From Methylobacter sp. (GTDB taxonomy: Bacteria > Pseudomonadota > Gammaproteobacteria > Methylococcales > Methylomonadaceae), in assembly GCF_023227905.1 (NCBI RefSeq), contig NZ_JALOCF010000001.1, forward strand, positions 62,001 to 126,000: 64,000 bases of DNA, written 5' to 3'. Positions within the stretch are counted from its first letter, which is position 1. Each line of letters opens with the position of its first letter. Position numbers and translations under genes: made by a program. Positions 9,432 through 17,584 of this stretch are shown here, piece by piece. A model generated the notes under the pieces. It was not told where the DNA came from and searched no databases. It worked only from the letters and a program-made list of their open reading frames with translations.

Positions 9432-9700
9432 GGATGATCGAGTTCATCCAGTTCGGCAAACACTGTCTCTGCATCGAGAAATTTGCCTTGCTCAATTTCT
9501 CGATTCCCGAGCGCCAGGATTTTCAACAGAGCCAGCGTTTCTTCCTGTTCTTCGTAGCTTTTCACATCCATGACAACCAGTTTCGCTTCGCCGTTTTGAG
9601 TGATCAGCAAGGGCTCACGGCTTTCCGAAAGGTTTTTGACAATCTCGGCCGTGTGGCTCTTGAGGTAGCTGATCGGTTTGATTTGGGATGAAAATTTCAT
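9428..9700 (-). CDS. Phd/YefM-type antitoxin
   Basis: A 90-residue antitoxin. The N-terminal half (ISYLKSHTAEIVKNLSESREPLLITQNGEAKLVVMD) is the Phd/YefM DNA-binding fold, which normally represses its own operon as a dimer. The acidic C-terminal tail (FLDAETVFAELDELDHP) should bind and neutralise the toxin encoded immediately after it. Antitoxin and toxin overlap by 4 bases and are surely co-transcribed. Confidence 0.88.
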   Translation of the reverse strand: MKFSSQIKPISYLKSHTAEIVKNLSESREPLLITQNGEAKLVVMDVKSYEEQEETLALLKILALGNREIEQGKFLDAETVFAELDELDHP

Positions 9701-9855
9701 GGTATGGCCATAGTTTTTGCTGCAATCGATAGGACTGATTTTAGTTTTTATTTAGTCCTGCGTCTAAGGTTTTTTATTGTCCAACGGCTATGTGTAAGTT
9801 CTATTAAAAGTTGATAGTCGCCAAGCATATGGAGACGACTATTTACAGTTCCCTG

Positions 9856-9881
9856 GCTCCAGCATTGCGGGACGCTGGAGC
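9856..9881. repeat. Hairpin GCTCCAGC/GCTGGAGC
   Basis: A perfect 8-bp stem with a 10-base loop. It lies 156 bases upstream of the antitoxin start and is probably a dispersed palindrome. Confidence 0.5.
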
Positions 9882-10070
9882 GTCTACCTCGGTATTTTTA
9901 ATATAGGTGAGTCTGTGAAAGTATACTGGTTAAAAGACTAACCACAGAGGTCACGGACGACTGCACGGGCAGGAAATGATCCAGTCATTTCTCTGCATTC
10001 CCCTCATCTCTGTGGGTTATGCAGGAGGTAGGCAGAAAACCGCTCCTGCGTAAGCTGCATTGACCTCCAA

Positions 10071-10128
10071 GGAGGGAGGAAATGCCGCAAGATTGCCTGG
10101 AGCAATCGCGGCCGCCACATCCCTGTGG
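10071..10128. repeat. Dispersed repeat ending in CCACATCCCTGTGG, copy 2
   Basis: It aligns with 2807-2862: GGAGGGAGGAAATGCCGCAA, an extra GATTGCCTGGAGCAATC hairpin arm, then CGCGGCC and the same CCACATCCCTGTGG hairpin (10115-10128). The internal GATTGC/GCAATC is itself a 6-bp stem. Confidence 0.65.
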
Positions 10129-10155
10129 TTTAGCACCAACAGTAGGCGCTTTAGG

Positions 10156-10224
10156 CGATGCAGGAGCAATTGCCGACGACTGCACGGATGCAGGAGGTAG
10201 AGCAACGCAGGAGCAATTGCCGAG
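10156..10224. repeat. GCAGGAG-type dispersed repeat, one partial and one full copy
   Basis: The full copy at 10177-10224 reads CGACTGCACGGATGCAGG, then AGGTAGAGCAACGCAGGAGC, then AATTGCCGAG. A partial copy of its 3' half (GATGCAGGAGCAATTGCCGA) lies directly before it. Related copies are at 25438-25474 and 30469-30531. Confidence 0.65.
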
Positions 10225-10450
10225 AACACAGAGTTTTAATATTGATTTTCTCCGTGTCCTTCGTGTTCTCTATGGTGAAAAATCCTTTCAACCTGATTTT
10301 GAAAATACCCTGATAGTCTCTGGAGCGTGGAAACGATAGATATGGCTGGATAAACCTCAACAATCTGTATTGATTATGATAACGGGATGACTAACCCGGC
10401 ATTAAATCGGTAAAATAGCGGTTTTTTATTGACCAGCTTATTAAAACATA

Positions 10451-12160
10451 ATGCGTACTACTCAATTCCCGCTCAATACCGTAAAAGAAACGCCGGCTGA
10501 TGCCGAAATCGCCAGCCATCAACTGATGATCCGCGCAGGCCTGATCCGCAAACTGGCCGCGGGGCTTTATACCTGGTTGCCCTTGGGACTGCGAGTCATG
10601 CGCAAGGTCGAAAAAATCACCCGCGAGGAAATGGAAAAAACCGGTGCGCTGGAAGTGCTGATGCCCGGCCTGCAACCGGCCGAACTGTGGCAGGAAACCG
10701 GCCGCTGGGAACAATACGGCCCGGAACTGGCGCGGTTAAAGGACCGTCACGAACGCGATTTTTGCCTGGGGCCGACTCACGAAGAAATCATTACCGATCT
10801 GGCGCGCAACGAAATCAAAAGCTACAAGCAGCTGCCGATCACTTATTACCAAATCCAATCCAAATTCCGCGACGAAATCCGTCCCCGTTTCGGCGTGATG
10901 CGTTCACGCGAATTCATCATGAAAGACGCCTATTCTTTTCACTTGGATCAGGAATCATTGCAAGAAACTTACGATGCGATGCATCAGGCCTATACCAACA
11001 TCTTCAATCACTTAGGTCTAAAGTTTCGCGCGGTAGTTGCCGATTCCGGTTCAATAGGCGGTGCGATATCGCATGAATTTCACGTATTGGCTGATTCCGG
11101 CGAAGACGCGATAGCGTTCTCAACCGGCAGCGAATATGCCGCTAACGTTGAAAAAGCCGAAGCGCTTGTGCCTGCGGGTTCTCGCGGTGCGGCAAGCCAA
11201 GCTTTGACGCTGGTCGATACGCCTGACCAGCACAGCATTGAAGAAGTCTGCAACTTTTTAAACATCCCCAGCACACAGTGCCTGAAAACCTTGATCGTTA
11301 AAGGCGAAGAAGACACGCTGGTGGCGCTGCTGTTAAGAGGCGACCACAACCTTAACGAAATCAAAGCTATCAAAATTGACGGCATTGCCTCGCCGCTTGA
11401 ATTCGCCAGCGATGAGCAAGTGGCCAGCGCCTGCAACTGCAAACCCGGCTCTATCGGCCCGATAGGCTTGAACATCAAGATCATTGCCGACCGCAGTGTG
11501 ACCTTAATGTCGGACTTTGTTTGCGGCGCGAATCAGGATGGCAAGCATTACAAAGGCGTCAACTGGGAACGCGATTTGCCTGTTCCAGAACACGTTGCCG
11601 ACCTGCGCATGGTGGTTGAAGGCGACCCCAGCCCGGACGGCAAGGGCCAAATCACGCTGGCTCGGGGTATTGAAGTCGGGCATATTTTCCAGCTCGGCAC
11701 CAAGTACAGCGAAGCCATGAAAGCCGGTATCAGCAATGAAGAAGGCAAAAACCAGATCATGACCATGGGCTGTTACGGTATCGGCGTTTCCCGCGTGGTC
11801 GCCGCGGCGATCGAACAGAATCATGACGCTAAAGGCATTATCTGGCCAGCTAATCTTGCGCCGTTCCAGGTCGCGCTGTGCCCGATGAACATGCATAAAT
11901 CCGAGCGCCTTAAAGAAGCTTCCGAGAAGCTATACAAGGATTTGCTGGCAGCGGGAATCGATGTGCTGTTCGATGACAGAAAGGTTCGCGCCGGTTTTAT
12001 GTTTTCTGATATGGAATTGATCGGCATTCCGCATTGCATCGTGGTCGGCGACCGAGGACTGGATTCCGGTACGATTGAATACAAGGGCAGAACGGCTGAA
12101 GCAAACGAGGAAATCCCGTTTGCGGAGGTTATTGATTTTCTGAAGGCTAAGTTGGCTTAA
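10451..12160 (+). CDS. proS: Prolyl-tRNA synthetase
   Basis: A 569-residue class II aminoacyl-tRNA synthetase that charges tRNA-Pro with proline in the cytoplasm. The start (MRTTQFPLNTVKETPADAE) and length are typical of the bacterial-type enzyme. Class II motifs are present (PRFGVMRSREFIMKDAYSFH and the C-terminal GCYGIGVSR). The region at about residues 225-400, inserted between motifs 2 and 3, is the YbaK-like editing domain that removes mischarged alanine. The anticodon-binding domain forms the last 100 residues. No strong ribosome binding site is seen before the ATG. Confidence 0.97.
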   Translation: MRTTQFPLNTVKETPADAEIASHQLMIRAGLIRKLAAGLYTWLPLGLRVMRKVEKITREEMEKTGALEVLMPGLQPAELWQETGRWEQYGPELARLKDRHERDFCLGPTHEEIITDLARNEIKSYKQLPITYYQIQSKFRDEIRPRFGVMRSREFIMKDAYSFHLDQESLQETYDAMHQAYTNIFNHLGLKFRAVVADSGSIGGAISHEFHVLADSGEDAIAFSTGSEYAANVEKAEALVPAGSRGAASQALTLVDTPDQHSIEEVCNFLNIPSTQCLKTLIVKGEEDTLVALLLRGDHNLNEIKAIKIDGIASPLEFASDEQVASACNCKPGSIGPIGLNIKIIADRSVTLMSDFVCGANQDGKHYKGVNWERDLPVPEHVADLRMVVEGDPSPDGKGQITLARGIEVGHIFQLGTKYSEAMKAGISNEEGKNQIMTMGCYGIGVSRVVAAAIEQNHDAKGIIWPANLAPFQVALCPMNMHKSERLKEASEKLYKDLLAAGIDVLFDDRKVRAGFMFSDMELIGIPHCIVVGDRGLDSGTIEYKGRTAEANEEIPFAEVIDFLKAKLA

Positions 12161-12177
12161 AAACGGCTAATTACTCA

Positions 12178-12218
12178 CCACGAAGGACACGAAGATAAAA
12201 CGTCGTGCTTCTTCGTGG
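12178..12218. repeat. ACGAAG-type inverted repeat between convergent genes
   Basis: CCACGAAG at 12178-12185 pairs with CTTCGTGG at 12211-12218, and CACG/CGTG pair inside. It lies between the convergent ends of proS and the 12230-12763 gene, where it can act as a terminator for both. It is a degenerate member of the family seen at 30531-30578 and 35123-35185. Confidence 0.6.
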
Positions 12219-12229
12219 CTTATTAACCT

Positions 12230-12763
12230 TTATTGCTGCTGAATCAAATTCAGCGTCCTTTCCGGCAGCTTGTCCGTAGTCTCGCCTTCCAGATGCAAGC
12301 GCGCATCTTCATGCACGGTGGTCATAAACCGGATCAGCTGCATCTCGTGCTGCATCTTCTGTTCAAAGTCTTCCGCTTCCCACATTTTATTCAGCAAATA
12401 TTTCGCATGATGATGAATGGTAAAGGCGACTGCCTCGGGCAGATGAGTGTAACTGGACTGGATTGAAGCTTTAAGCTGGTCCAGCGACGCCAGATACTGT
12501 TTATAGTCTTTAACATCCTGCTTGCACTTGGTTTTAAACATCGATAATTCAGCATCGTGTTTAGTCTTCAACAGATTGATGTCATGCTCCAGATGCACGC
12601 TTCTCTTTTTTAATTCGATTTCCAGGGCTTTTTCGGCCAACACGCGGGCATGCTTGAGCTTTGCCTGAGCATCCTGATTAGCCTGCTGCCATTTCAGGTT
12701 TTCATCCTTGACCGAATGGAACAGGTTAACAATATTAAAAACCCAGCTTTTTAAAGTGGTCAT
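12230..12763 (-). CDS. Unrecognised soluble coiled-coil protein
   Basis: A 177-residue protein I cannot assign. It has no signal peptide and is mostly charged helix: about residues 20-105 look like a continuous coiled coil (HARVLAEKALEIELKKR, LKTKHDAELSMFKTKCKQ), followed by a less regular helical C-terminus. It starts 3 bases after the stop of the upstream membrane-protein gene, so the two are co-transcribed and may form one complex. Confidence 0.6.
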   Translation of the reverse strand: MTTLKSWVFNIVNLFHSVKDENLKWQQANQDAQAKLKHARVLAEKALEIELKKRSVHLEHDINLLKTKHDAELSMFKTKCKQDVKDYKQYLASLDQLKASIQSSYTHLPEAVAFTIHHHAKYLLNKMWEAEDFEQKMQHEMQLIRFMTTVHEDARLHLEGETTDKLPERTLNLIQQQ

Positions 12764-12766
12764 ACG

Positions 12767-13360
12767 CTAAACAATAGTGGAGATTTTTTGCTGCAATTTC
12801 AGTAGCGACTCAATGTCCTGCTGGTTTCGAAAACGGGCATTTTCCTGTTGCAGTTGCAGGTAAGTTGTTTCCGGCAATTTATCCTTAATCGACAGCAGGT
12901 CTTTATCGATGGATTTGGACAATGACTGAATGTGTTTGCGGTTATTCAGCTTTAGCAGGCGTTTTCTGTTCAGTTCACTAAAATACTTGATTTGCATTGC
13001 TTTAAAATAAAACAAGCGCCTAACTTGGTCCTGTCTGGCCTGAGCAAACCACAACCGCCGCTGCACCCGCTGTTTAGCCGAAAAATAATCCAACGCAGCG
13101 CAGACGATTATTTTAAAAACGCCCCATACCCCTGCGATTATCAGCAATGCAAAAGCGCTTATCAGCATTGCCGAGCCAATCAGGGTTACTGCGTCCGGCA
13201 AGCCCGGCACGGCTAACCATAACAGCAGCTCCACCAATAAAAACACCGGCAATGAAGCCAAAATCAACAACAGGGAGATTCTAATAATCAAAATGAAAAC
13301 CCAAAAGCCAAAAAGCTGCCTTGGCAGGCGTACCAAGTATTGTACGCAACTTTCTGCCAA
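12767..13360 (-). CDS. Unrecognised membrane protein with coiled-coil tail
   Basis: A 197-residue protein. Residues about 15-90 hold two strongly hydrophobic segments (WVFILIIRISLLLILASL and AMLISAFALLIIAGVWG), probably an inner-membrane hairpin, followed by a basic helical cytoplasmic tail of about 100 residues rich in Arg, Lys and Gln. The start is uncertain: the longest frame begins with TTG at 13360 and no ATG lies before the membrane segments. It is the first gene of a two-gene unit with 12230-12763. No known family is recognised. Confidence 0.6.
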   Translation of the reverse strand: MAESCVQYLVRLPRQLFGFWVFILIIRISLLLILASLPVFLLVELLLWLAVPGLPDAVTLIGSAMLISAFALLIIAGVWGVFKIIVCAALDYFSAKQRVQRRLWFAQARQDQVRRLFYFKAMQIKYFSELNRKRLLKLNNRKHIQSLSKSIDKDLLSIKDKLPETTYLQLQQENARFRNQQDIESLLKLQQKISTIV

Positions 13361-13668
13361 AGGTTTAATCGGGAGTCAACTGTGCATCAAAGTACTGAGA
13401 TTAAATTGGCCCGATAAACTATGCCCGTCAGTCGATAATTACTATTCGCTATCGGGACCTGCCGACAGCCTGAGTCGATATCAATCAAACTGATATTTCA
13501 GAAGCCAAAGGTATTTAATAATTATCGACTATAGAGTCCCTTATAAATTAATACTAAAACCGCGCCCCAATTATTCTGTTATATTTTTAATGCTAAAATT
13601 AAACAGTAAAATCGATATAGTCGTTTTACCTAACCTGAAATTTCTACACATTAAACTCATACAAAATA
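13361..13668. other. Divergent intergenic region before apt
   Basis: 308 AT-rich bases between a leftward membrane-protein gene and rightward apt. It must contain promoters for both. An imperfect dyad GATATCAATCAAACTGATATT lies at about 13477-13497 and could be an operator. No gene is seen. Confidence 0.45.
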
Positions 13669-14184
13669 ATGAATAGATTAAAAGATAAAATCCGCGACAT
13701 ACCTGACTTTCCAAAGCCCGGCATTATCTTCAAGGATATTACGCCCCTGGTAAAAGACCCTGCCGCGTTGAGGCTCGCCGTCCATCTATTGATACAACCT
13801 TTTTTAGGCAGAAATATTACCGTAGTTGCCGGCATGGAGGCACGCGGCTTTATCTTCGGCTCTTTGGTCGCATGGGAATTAGGGCTTCCGTTTGTTCCGT
13901 TGAGGAAACCGGGAAAACTACCGTATGACGTGCAAAGCGTATCGTATGACCTTGAATATGGCTCAGCCACACTGGAAGCGCATATCGACGCGGTTGATGC
14001 GAACGATCGTGTGTTATTGATTGACGATCTGTTGGCTACCGGCGGAACTGCAAAAGCAAGCTGCGAATTAATTGAACAACTGGGCGCAAAAGTAGAGGCG
14101 TGCGCGTTTGTGGTGGAACTGGATTTTCTGGAAGGAAGGGAAAAGCTGGGAGATTACGAAATCCATTCTCTGTTGCATTATTAG
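13669..14184 (+). CDS. apt: Adenine phosphoribosyltransferase
   Basis: A 171-residue cytosolic purine salvage enzyme converting adenine and PRPP to AMP and pyrophosphate. It has the Apt opening (IRDIPDFPKPGIIFKDITPL), the MEARGFIFG motif and the PRPP-binding signature VLLIDDLLATGGTAKA at about residues 117-132. Length and motifs are complete. It is a single-gene unit, with a short hairpin at its stop codon. Confidence 0.96.
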   Translation: MNRLKDKIRDIPDFPKPGIIFKDITPLVKDPAALRLAVHLLIQPFLGRNITVVAGMEARGFIFGSLVAWELGLPFVPLRKPGKLPYDVQSVSYDLEYGSATLEAHIDAVDANDRVLLIDDLLATGGTAKASCELIEQLGAKVEACAFVVELDFLEGREKLGDYEIHSLLHY

Positions 14185-14203
14185 AGCTACATCCTTGTAG
14201 CTC
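14184..14203. terminator. Hairpin between convergent apt and mlaA
   Basis: GAGCTACA and TGTAGCTC form a perfect 8-bp stem with a TCCT loop, starting at the last base of the apt stop codon and ending 13 bases before the mlaA stop. It lacks a clear T tract on either strand, so its role as a terminator is inferred from position. Confidence 0.5.
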
Positions 14204-14216
14204 ACATTAAAAAATA

Positions 14217-15209
14217 CTATCTTCTGTATTTTTTCGATTTTGTTAATTCATCCACTTTAGCACCGGCATCTTCAAACGATTTGGCGGTGCTATCAAATGA
14301 TTGAGCGACACTGCTAAACGAATACGAAACTTGTTCGATCTTTTTTGTATCTGCGTCCAGGCGTAGAGCAAAACCCGGCTTATTGCTGGCGTCGGCATCA
14401 GCGGACGCGCCTTGTCCGGCAGTATCTTTATCGCCGTCAAGCGGATCATCGTCAAGAGCATCTATATCCGTTGAAGCTTCGGATTTTCCGTCGGTAGCCA
14501 GGTTATTACGCCACTGCAAAAAAGATTCGCGAGTGAAGACATAAGGATCTAACGCGGCTTCATCGATAAATTTTAATGCGCCTTCTGCACTGGCCCGTGC
14601 ATTCAGCATAGCGACCAGCTGCACGGGCATGCCCACATAAGTGATCGGGTTTGCAGCCGTATCAAATACCGCTCCCGGAATACCACGCGCAGTTGACGGT
14701 CCCAGAAAAGGTAAAACCAGATAAGAACCTTGAGGCACTCCCCACACTGCCAGGGTCTGGTCAAAATCTTCCTCATTTTGTTCCAACCCGACATGCTTAG
14801 CCACATCAAACAGACCGCCCACACCCACAGTGGTATTGATAGCAAGACGTCCGGTATCTTCAGCACTTTGCGCAAACTTGGCCTGCAAAACATCATTGAT
14901 AACTACATTGACATTTTTCAGGTTATTAAAGAAATTGAAGACCCCCGTTTGCATAAACTGCGGAGTTATCCACTTATAAGCATTCGAGATAGGCTCAGCG
15001 ACATAATTATCAACGCCATCGTTAAAAATAAATATTTTCCTGTTGAAGTTCTCATATGGATCAATCTTGTTCTCTACAGTTGGCTGTTCCACGACTTCTG
15101 TTGTTGCACAGCCGCCCAGAGTGATGGCGGCTCCGATCAGCATACCTGAAAATATTTGTTGCATTTTAACGCTGCGTTTGCCGTTGTGTGGTCTGTTCAT
15201 CATTGGCAT
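14217..15209 (-). CDS. mlaA: MlaA/VacJ-family outer-membrane lipoprotein
   Basis: A 330-residue lipoprotein of the MlaA (VacJ) family. MlaA sits in the outer membrane and takes part in lipid traffic between the outer membrane and the periplasmic carrier MlaC. Seen here: a signal peptide with lipobox LGGC, the family core DPYENFNRKIFIFNDGVD, and later LPFLGPSTARGIPG. The C-terminal 90 residues are acidic and variable. The frame extends 12 codons upstream into hpnM; the ATG at 15209 is preferred because it follows the hpnM stop and an ATAGG site. Its partner is the MlaC-like HpnM just upstream, so it probably moves hopanoids or phospholipids. Confidence 0.85.
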   Translation of the reverse strand: MPMMNRPHNGKRSVKMQQIFSGMLIGAAITLGGCATTEVVEQPTVENKIDPYENFNRKIFIFNDGVDNYVAEPISNAYKWITPQFMQTGVFNFFNNLKNVNVVINDVLQAKFAQSAEDTGRLAINTTVGVGGLFDVAKHVGLEQNEEDFDQTLAVWGVPQGSYLVLPFLGPSTARGIPGAVFDTAANPITYVGMPVQLVAMLNARASAEGALKFIDEAALDPYVFTRESFLQWRNNLATDGKSEASTDIDALDDDPLDGDKDTAGQGASADADASNKPGFALRLDADTKKIEQVSYSFSSVAQSFDSTAKSFEDAGAKVDELTKSKKYRR

Positions 15210-15213
15210 AAAC

Positions 15214-15837
15214 CTATTGTTTCGAGTAATTGTCAATTTTCTCATTGATCTTGTTAATTAAGGTGTCAAAGCCTTCGCGTTGCAAAATGGTGGTGTATTC
15301 CGATCTTTTCAATGCCAGGTCGCTTACGCCATTGGCAATAATATTAATAATGCGCCAGCTATTGCCTTTTTCCTTCAGCATGTAATCGAATTTAACGGGC
15401 TTATCGCCAGGAATAACAAGGTGGGAATGGACAACAACGCCGCCTCTTGTCGTTTCCTCTTCTGAATCGAATACAAATGATTCTCCCGAATAATCTTTAA
15501 AGTTATGCGCATAAGAGGCAATGCTCAAACGACTGAATACATCAACCAGCTTTTGTTGCTGTTCTTCGGATAATTTCTCCCACTCCTTACCGACCACAAT
15601 GCGGGCTATTTTTGTCAGCTCGTGGCTATTGGAAACAGGATCTTTTAACCTTTCATATCTTCCTGCATAGCCTAATTTCTTGCCTTCTTTCATGACAGCA
15701 ATAAGATCGGCTTGAAATTTTTCTACAACCTGTCTTGCAGTTGCCGCTCCTTCATCCGCAGCAAAAGCGCTTACTGCCCCGAACAAAAGGAACATAAAAA
15801 CTACAGCTAACTTCATATTTTTTAAAATCATAATCAA
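15214..15837 (-). CDS. hpnM: Hopanoid-associated periplasmic lipid carrier, MlaC/Ttg2D family
   Basis: A 207-residue secreted protein of the MlaC/Ttg2D family, which binds a lipid in the periplasm and ferries it between membranes. Signal peptide MIMILKNMKLAVVFMFLLFGAVSAFA; the core has LTKIARIVVGKEWEKLSEEQ and a DYMLKEKGNSWRIINIIANGVS region typical of the family. The name HpnM is used because it lies next to hpnH and opposite the shc operon. A CGAGG site precedes the ATG. It is followed by mlaA after 4 bases, so carrier and outer-membrane partner are co-expressed. Confidence 0.85.
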   Translation of the reverse strand: MIMILKNMKLAVVFMFLLFGAVSAFAADEGAATARQVVEKFQADLIAVMKEGKKLGYAGRYERLKDPVSNSHELTKIARIVVGKEWEKLSEEQQQKLVDVFSRLSIASYAHNFKDYSGESFVFDSEEETTRGGVVVHSHLVIPGDKPVKFDYMLKEKGNSWRIINIIANGVSDLALKRSEYTTILQREGFDTLINKINEKIDNYSKQ

Positions 15838-15941
15838 AACCTCGAAAAAACCAATACGTATTTCATAAGCATCTTTAAACGCTACAAAGCTGCCACAACC
15901 GCATAATCAGCAAGTTATTGGGAAACATACCCTGCTTATAG

Positions 15942-15955
15942 CCACATCCCTGTGG
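15942..15955. repeat. CCACATCCCTGTGG hairpin between hpnH and hpnM
   Basis: A single 5-bp stem with a 4-base loop, identical to the ends of the repeats at 2807-2862 and 10071-10128. It sits downstream of hpnH on its transcript. Confidence 0.55.
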
Positions 15956-15997
15956 ATAATAGAGCAGCATAAAGAGGCCTCTAGCATGTCGAGCATT

Positions 15998-17107
15998 TTA
16001 ATCGACAATCTCCACTCTTACAGGAATTCCTGCAATGGTTGAAGACACGTCTTCTTTTACATACTCAGGCGTAGCTTCAGGTACCATGGCACCCTCGGTT
16101 TTTGGGCCTCTGATTGATGTCAACAATGCTTTCAAAGGATGATTTAACATATCTTCAACAGCGGTTGCTTCATAACCGCAATGCGCCATGCAGCTTGCGC
16201 ATTTAGGATTATTAACAGTGCCGTATTTTTCCCAGGGCGTAGTATCCAAAAGCTCTTGAAAAGTTGAAACATAGCCTTCATCAGCCAGCAAGTAACAAGG
16301 TTTTTGCCAACCGAATACGTTGCGGGTCGGATTGCCCCATGGCGTGCAATTATAATTTTGGTTGCCGGCCAGAAAATCAAGGTACAGCGAAGAATGATTT
16401 AATTTCCAGTTGCGTTTTTTGCCAATCTTAAAAATGCCTCTGAACAAATCCTTAACATCACTGCCTTTGATAAACACGTCTTGCTGAGGCGCATGCTCAT
16501 AGCTAAAGCCTGGAGCAATGGTTACGCCTTCAACGCCAAGCTCCATTGCATAATCAAGAAAATCAGCCACTTCCTGGGCATTTTCACCTTGAAATAGCGT
16601 GCAGTTTACAGTAACCCTAAAGCCTTTTCCCAACGCCAATTTTATGGCCTCAACGGCTCGATCAAAAACACCTTCTTGGCAAACGGACGTATCGTGTCTT
16701 TCCTTCATACCATCCAAATGAATTGAAAATGTCAGGTAAGGCGATGGCGTATAATCGTCAATCCTCTTTTTCAACAAAAGCGCGTTAGTGCACAGATAAA
16801 CGAATTTCTTCCGTGCAATGATACCTTCAACGATTTGAGGCATTTCTTTATGGATAAGCGGTTCGCCTCCTGGAATGGACACCATCGGTGCATCGCATTC
16901 GTCTACGGCCTGCATGCATTCTTCAAATGAAAGACGCTTGTCGAGAATATCATCGGAGTAATCGATCTTACCGCAGCCTGCACAGGCCAAATTGCAACGA
17001 AACAAAGGCTCAAGCATGAGTACCAAAGGATATTTCTTAGTCCCTTTCAACTTCTGCTTAATCAAATAACTACCTACGGTCAACTGCTGACGTAAAGGAA
17101 CTCCCAC
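15998..17107 (-). CDS. hpnH: Radical SAM adenosyl-hopene transferase HpnH
   Basis: A 369-residue radical SAM enzyme that joins 5'-deoxyadenosyl to diploptene, forming adenosylhopane, the first step of C35 hopanoid side-chain synthesis. The cluster motif is C38-NLA-C42-AG-C45, followed by MVSIPGGEPLIH. A C-terminal cysteine group (CASCMAHCGYEA) is also present. The frame can extend to TTG 17122, but the GTG at 17107 gives the family N-terminus MGVPLRQQLTVGSYLIKQ and has a GGAGG site 7 bases upstream. It is divergent from sqs-shc across 477 bases, and hpnG for the next step lies in that facing operon. Confidence 0.95.
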   Translation of the reverse strand: MGVPLRQQLTVGSYLIKQKLKGTKKYPLVLMLEPLFRCNLACAGCGKIDYSDDILDKRLSFEECMQAVDECDAPMVSIPGGEPLIHKEMPQIVEGIIARKKFVYLCTNALLLKKRIDDYTPSPYLTFSIHLDGMKERHDTSVCQEGVFDRAVEAIKLALGKGFRVTVNCTLFQGENAQEVADFLDYAMELGVEGVTIAPGFSYEHAPQQDVFIKGSDVKDLFRGIFKIGKKRNWKLNHSSLYLDFLAGNQNYNCTPWGNPTRNVFGWQKPCYLLADEGYVSTFQELLDTTPWEKYGTVNNPKCASCMAHCGYEATAVEDMLNHPLKALLTSIRGPKTEGAMVPEATPEYVKEDVSSTIAGIPVRVEIVD

Positions 17108-17584
17108 AAGCACACCCTCCAAGAACTTTAATAAACTAAATGACGCTCATAAAAATGACCGTCCTGAAAACCGCATACACTACGAAACGATAAAAACCGT
17201 ACCAATAAAACAACAAACAATATCTACAAAAATATGACCCCACACTGCTTTATTAACGACAGGAATCGAGGAATATCTTTCAGCCTGTTATATAATACAA
17301 GCGCTTATCTATTGTTGATTAGAATACTATCTTTTAACAGACGACTCCAGTTTTATAGTGCGTATAGGTAAATAGCCGGTAAAAATTGCAACCTTAAGAT
17401 ACCTGTAAAAATACGACACAACCCTCGCTAAACACTTATTTTTAATAACAATAAATCCCCGTTAAAAACCATAAGATTCACATATTTGCAACAAAACAAC
17501 ATTGCTTTGCAAAATACCAACAAACAGTCTATCATTGCCATTTATTAACTTAAAATAACCGTGCAGAACAGCATCAAAAATACC
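17108..17584. other. Divergent hopanoid promoter region
   Basis: About 477 AT-rich bases between hpnH (leftward) and sqs (rightward), with no gene visible. As the only gap between the two hopanoid transcripts, it should hold both promoters and any shared regulator sites. I could not identify a clear operator by eye. Confidence 0.5.

Larger units (their letters stand above)
9701..10450. other. Repeat-filled intergenic region before proS
   Basis: 750 bases without a supported gene. From left to right: the hairpin GCTCCAGC/GCTGGAGC (9856-9881); a degenerate GACTGCACGGGCAG stretch near 9960; a second copy of the CCACATCCCTGTGG repeat (10071-10128); one partial and one complete copy of the GCAGGAG repeat (10156-10224); and a CACAGAG/CTCCGTGT pattern (10216-10270). 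Short open frames here follow the repeats. The proS promoter should lie in the final 100 bases. Confidence 0.55.
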
